Positions 42,789-42,799 of a stretch of DNA of 42,799 nt are shown piece by piece. Made by a program: the position numbers and the translations under genes. The notes beneath the pieces are model-generated. The model was not told where the DNA came from, made no database searches, and saw only the letters and a program-made list of their open reading frames with translations. Source of the DNA: Zygnema circumcarinatum. Taxonomy: Eukaryota; Streptophyta; Zygnematophyceae; Zygnematales; Zygnemataceae. The stretch is taken from positions 758,457 to 801,255 of the forward strand of contig CM074805.1 of assembly GCA_037447605.1 (NCBI GenBank). Direction: 5' to 3'. Within the stretch, counting starts at the first letter, position 1; the number at the start of each line of letters is the position of its first letter.

Positions 42789-42799
42789 CAAAAAAAAAA

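Larger units (their letters stand above)
41570..42799. repeat. Diverged tandem repeats rich in CCACGT
   Basis: Two ~169-bp units (41719-41887, 41888 to about 42056) and two ~234-bp units (42181-42414, 42415 to about 42650). All four share TGGATCG, then AAATGGGGTAT, then GCCACGT. The longer units end in a hairpin built on ACAAACTG/CAGTTTGT. No ORF of interest. Confidence 0.75.

Overview
The window is nuclear DNA of a plant-lineage eukaryote. Every recognisable gene is split by short to medium introns with GT-AG borders and very frequent TGCAG acceptors. The closest relatives I can recall for the gene set are land-plant proteins (MED19, eL14, a UFD1-family zinc-finger protein, TRDMT1/DNMT2, an At3g21215-like RRM protein, an At4g18975-like PPR protein). 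Abundant microsatellites, small DNA transposons and a secreted gene mixing FAS1, NIDO, PAN and lectin modules point to a streptophyte alga or an early-diverging land plant. I cannot name the species. All exon joins were made by hand from splice signals, reading phase and remembered family sequence; no alignment was run.

Layout. 1-2.5 kb: small TA-flanked DNA transposons. 2.9-3.4 kb (+): acidic, probably nuclear protein. 4.8-5.3 kb (-): possible small cysteine-rich secreted protein. 5.25-8.53 kb (-): UFD1-family protein with TRAF-like zinc fingers. 9.39-12.83 kb (-): DNMT2-type tRNA methyltransferase in ten exons. 13.74-17.20 kb (+): two-RRM protein in nine exons, the last intron being a U12-type AT-AC intron; it is divergent from DNMT2. 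17.2-20.1 kb: repeats and one doubtful ORF. 20.1-22.3 kb (-): Mediator subunit MED19. 23.6-25.7 kb (-): ribosomal protein eL14 with the start codon alone in the first coding exon and a telo box upstream. 26.1-29.8 kb (+): PPR protein, probably organellar. 31.6-37.9 kb (-): an 885-residue secreted mosaic protein, signal peptide-FAS1-NIDO-PAN/Apple-beta-trefoil repeat-L-type lectin, with an 11-bp minisatellite in one intron. 38-42.8 kb: gene-free, with a Mutator-like foldback element that carries a second copy of itself, then diverged repeats rich in CCACGT.

Most genes are unrelated housekeeping functions (tRNA methylation, transcription, translation, protein quality control, organelle RNA), so no operon-like cooperation is expected. 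The most unusual items are the mosaic lectin gene, the AT-AC intron and the self-nested transposon.
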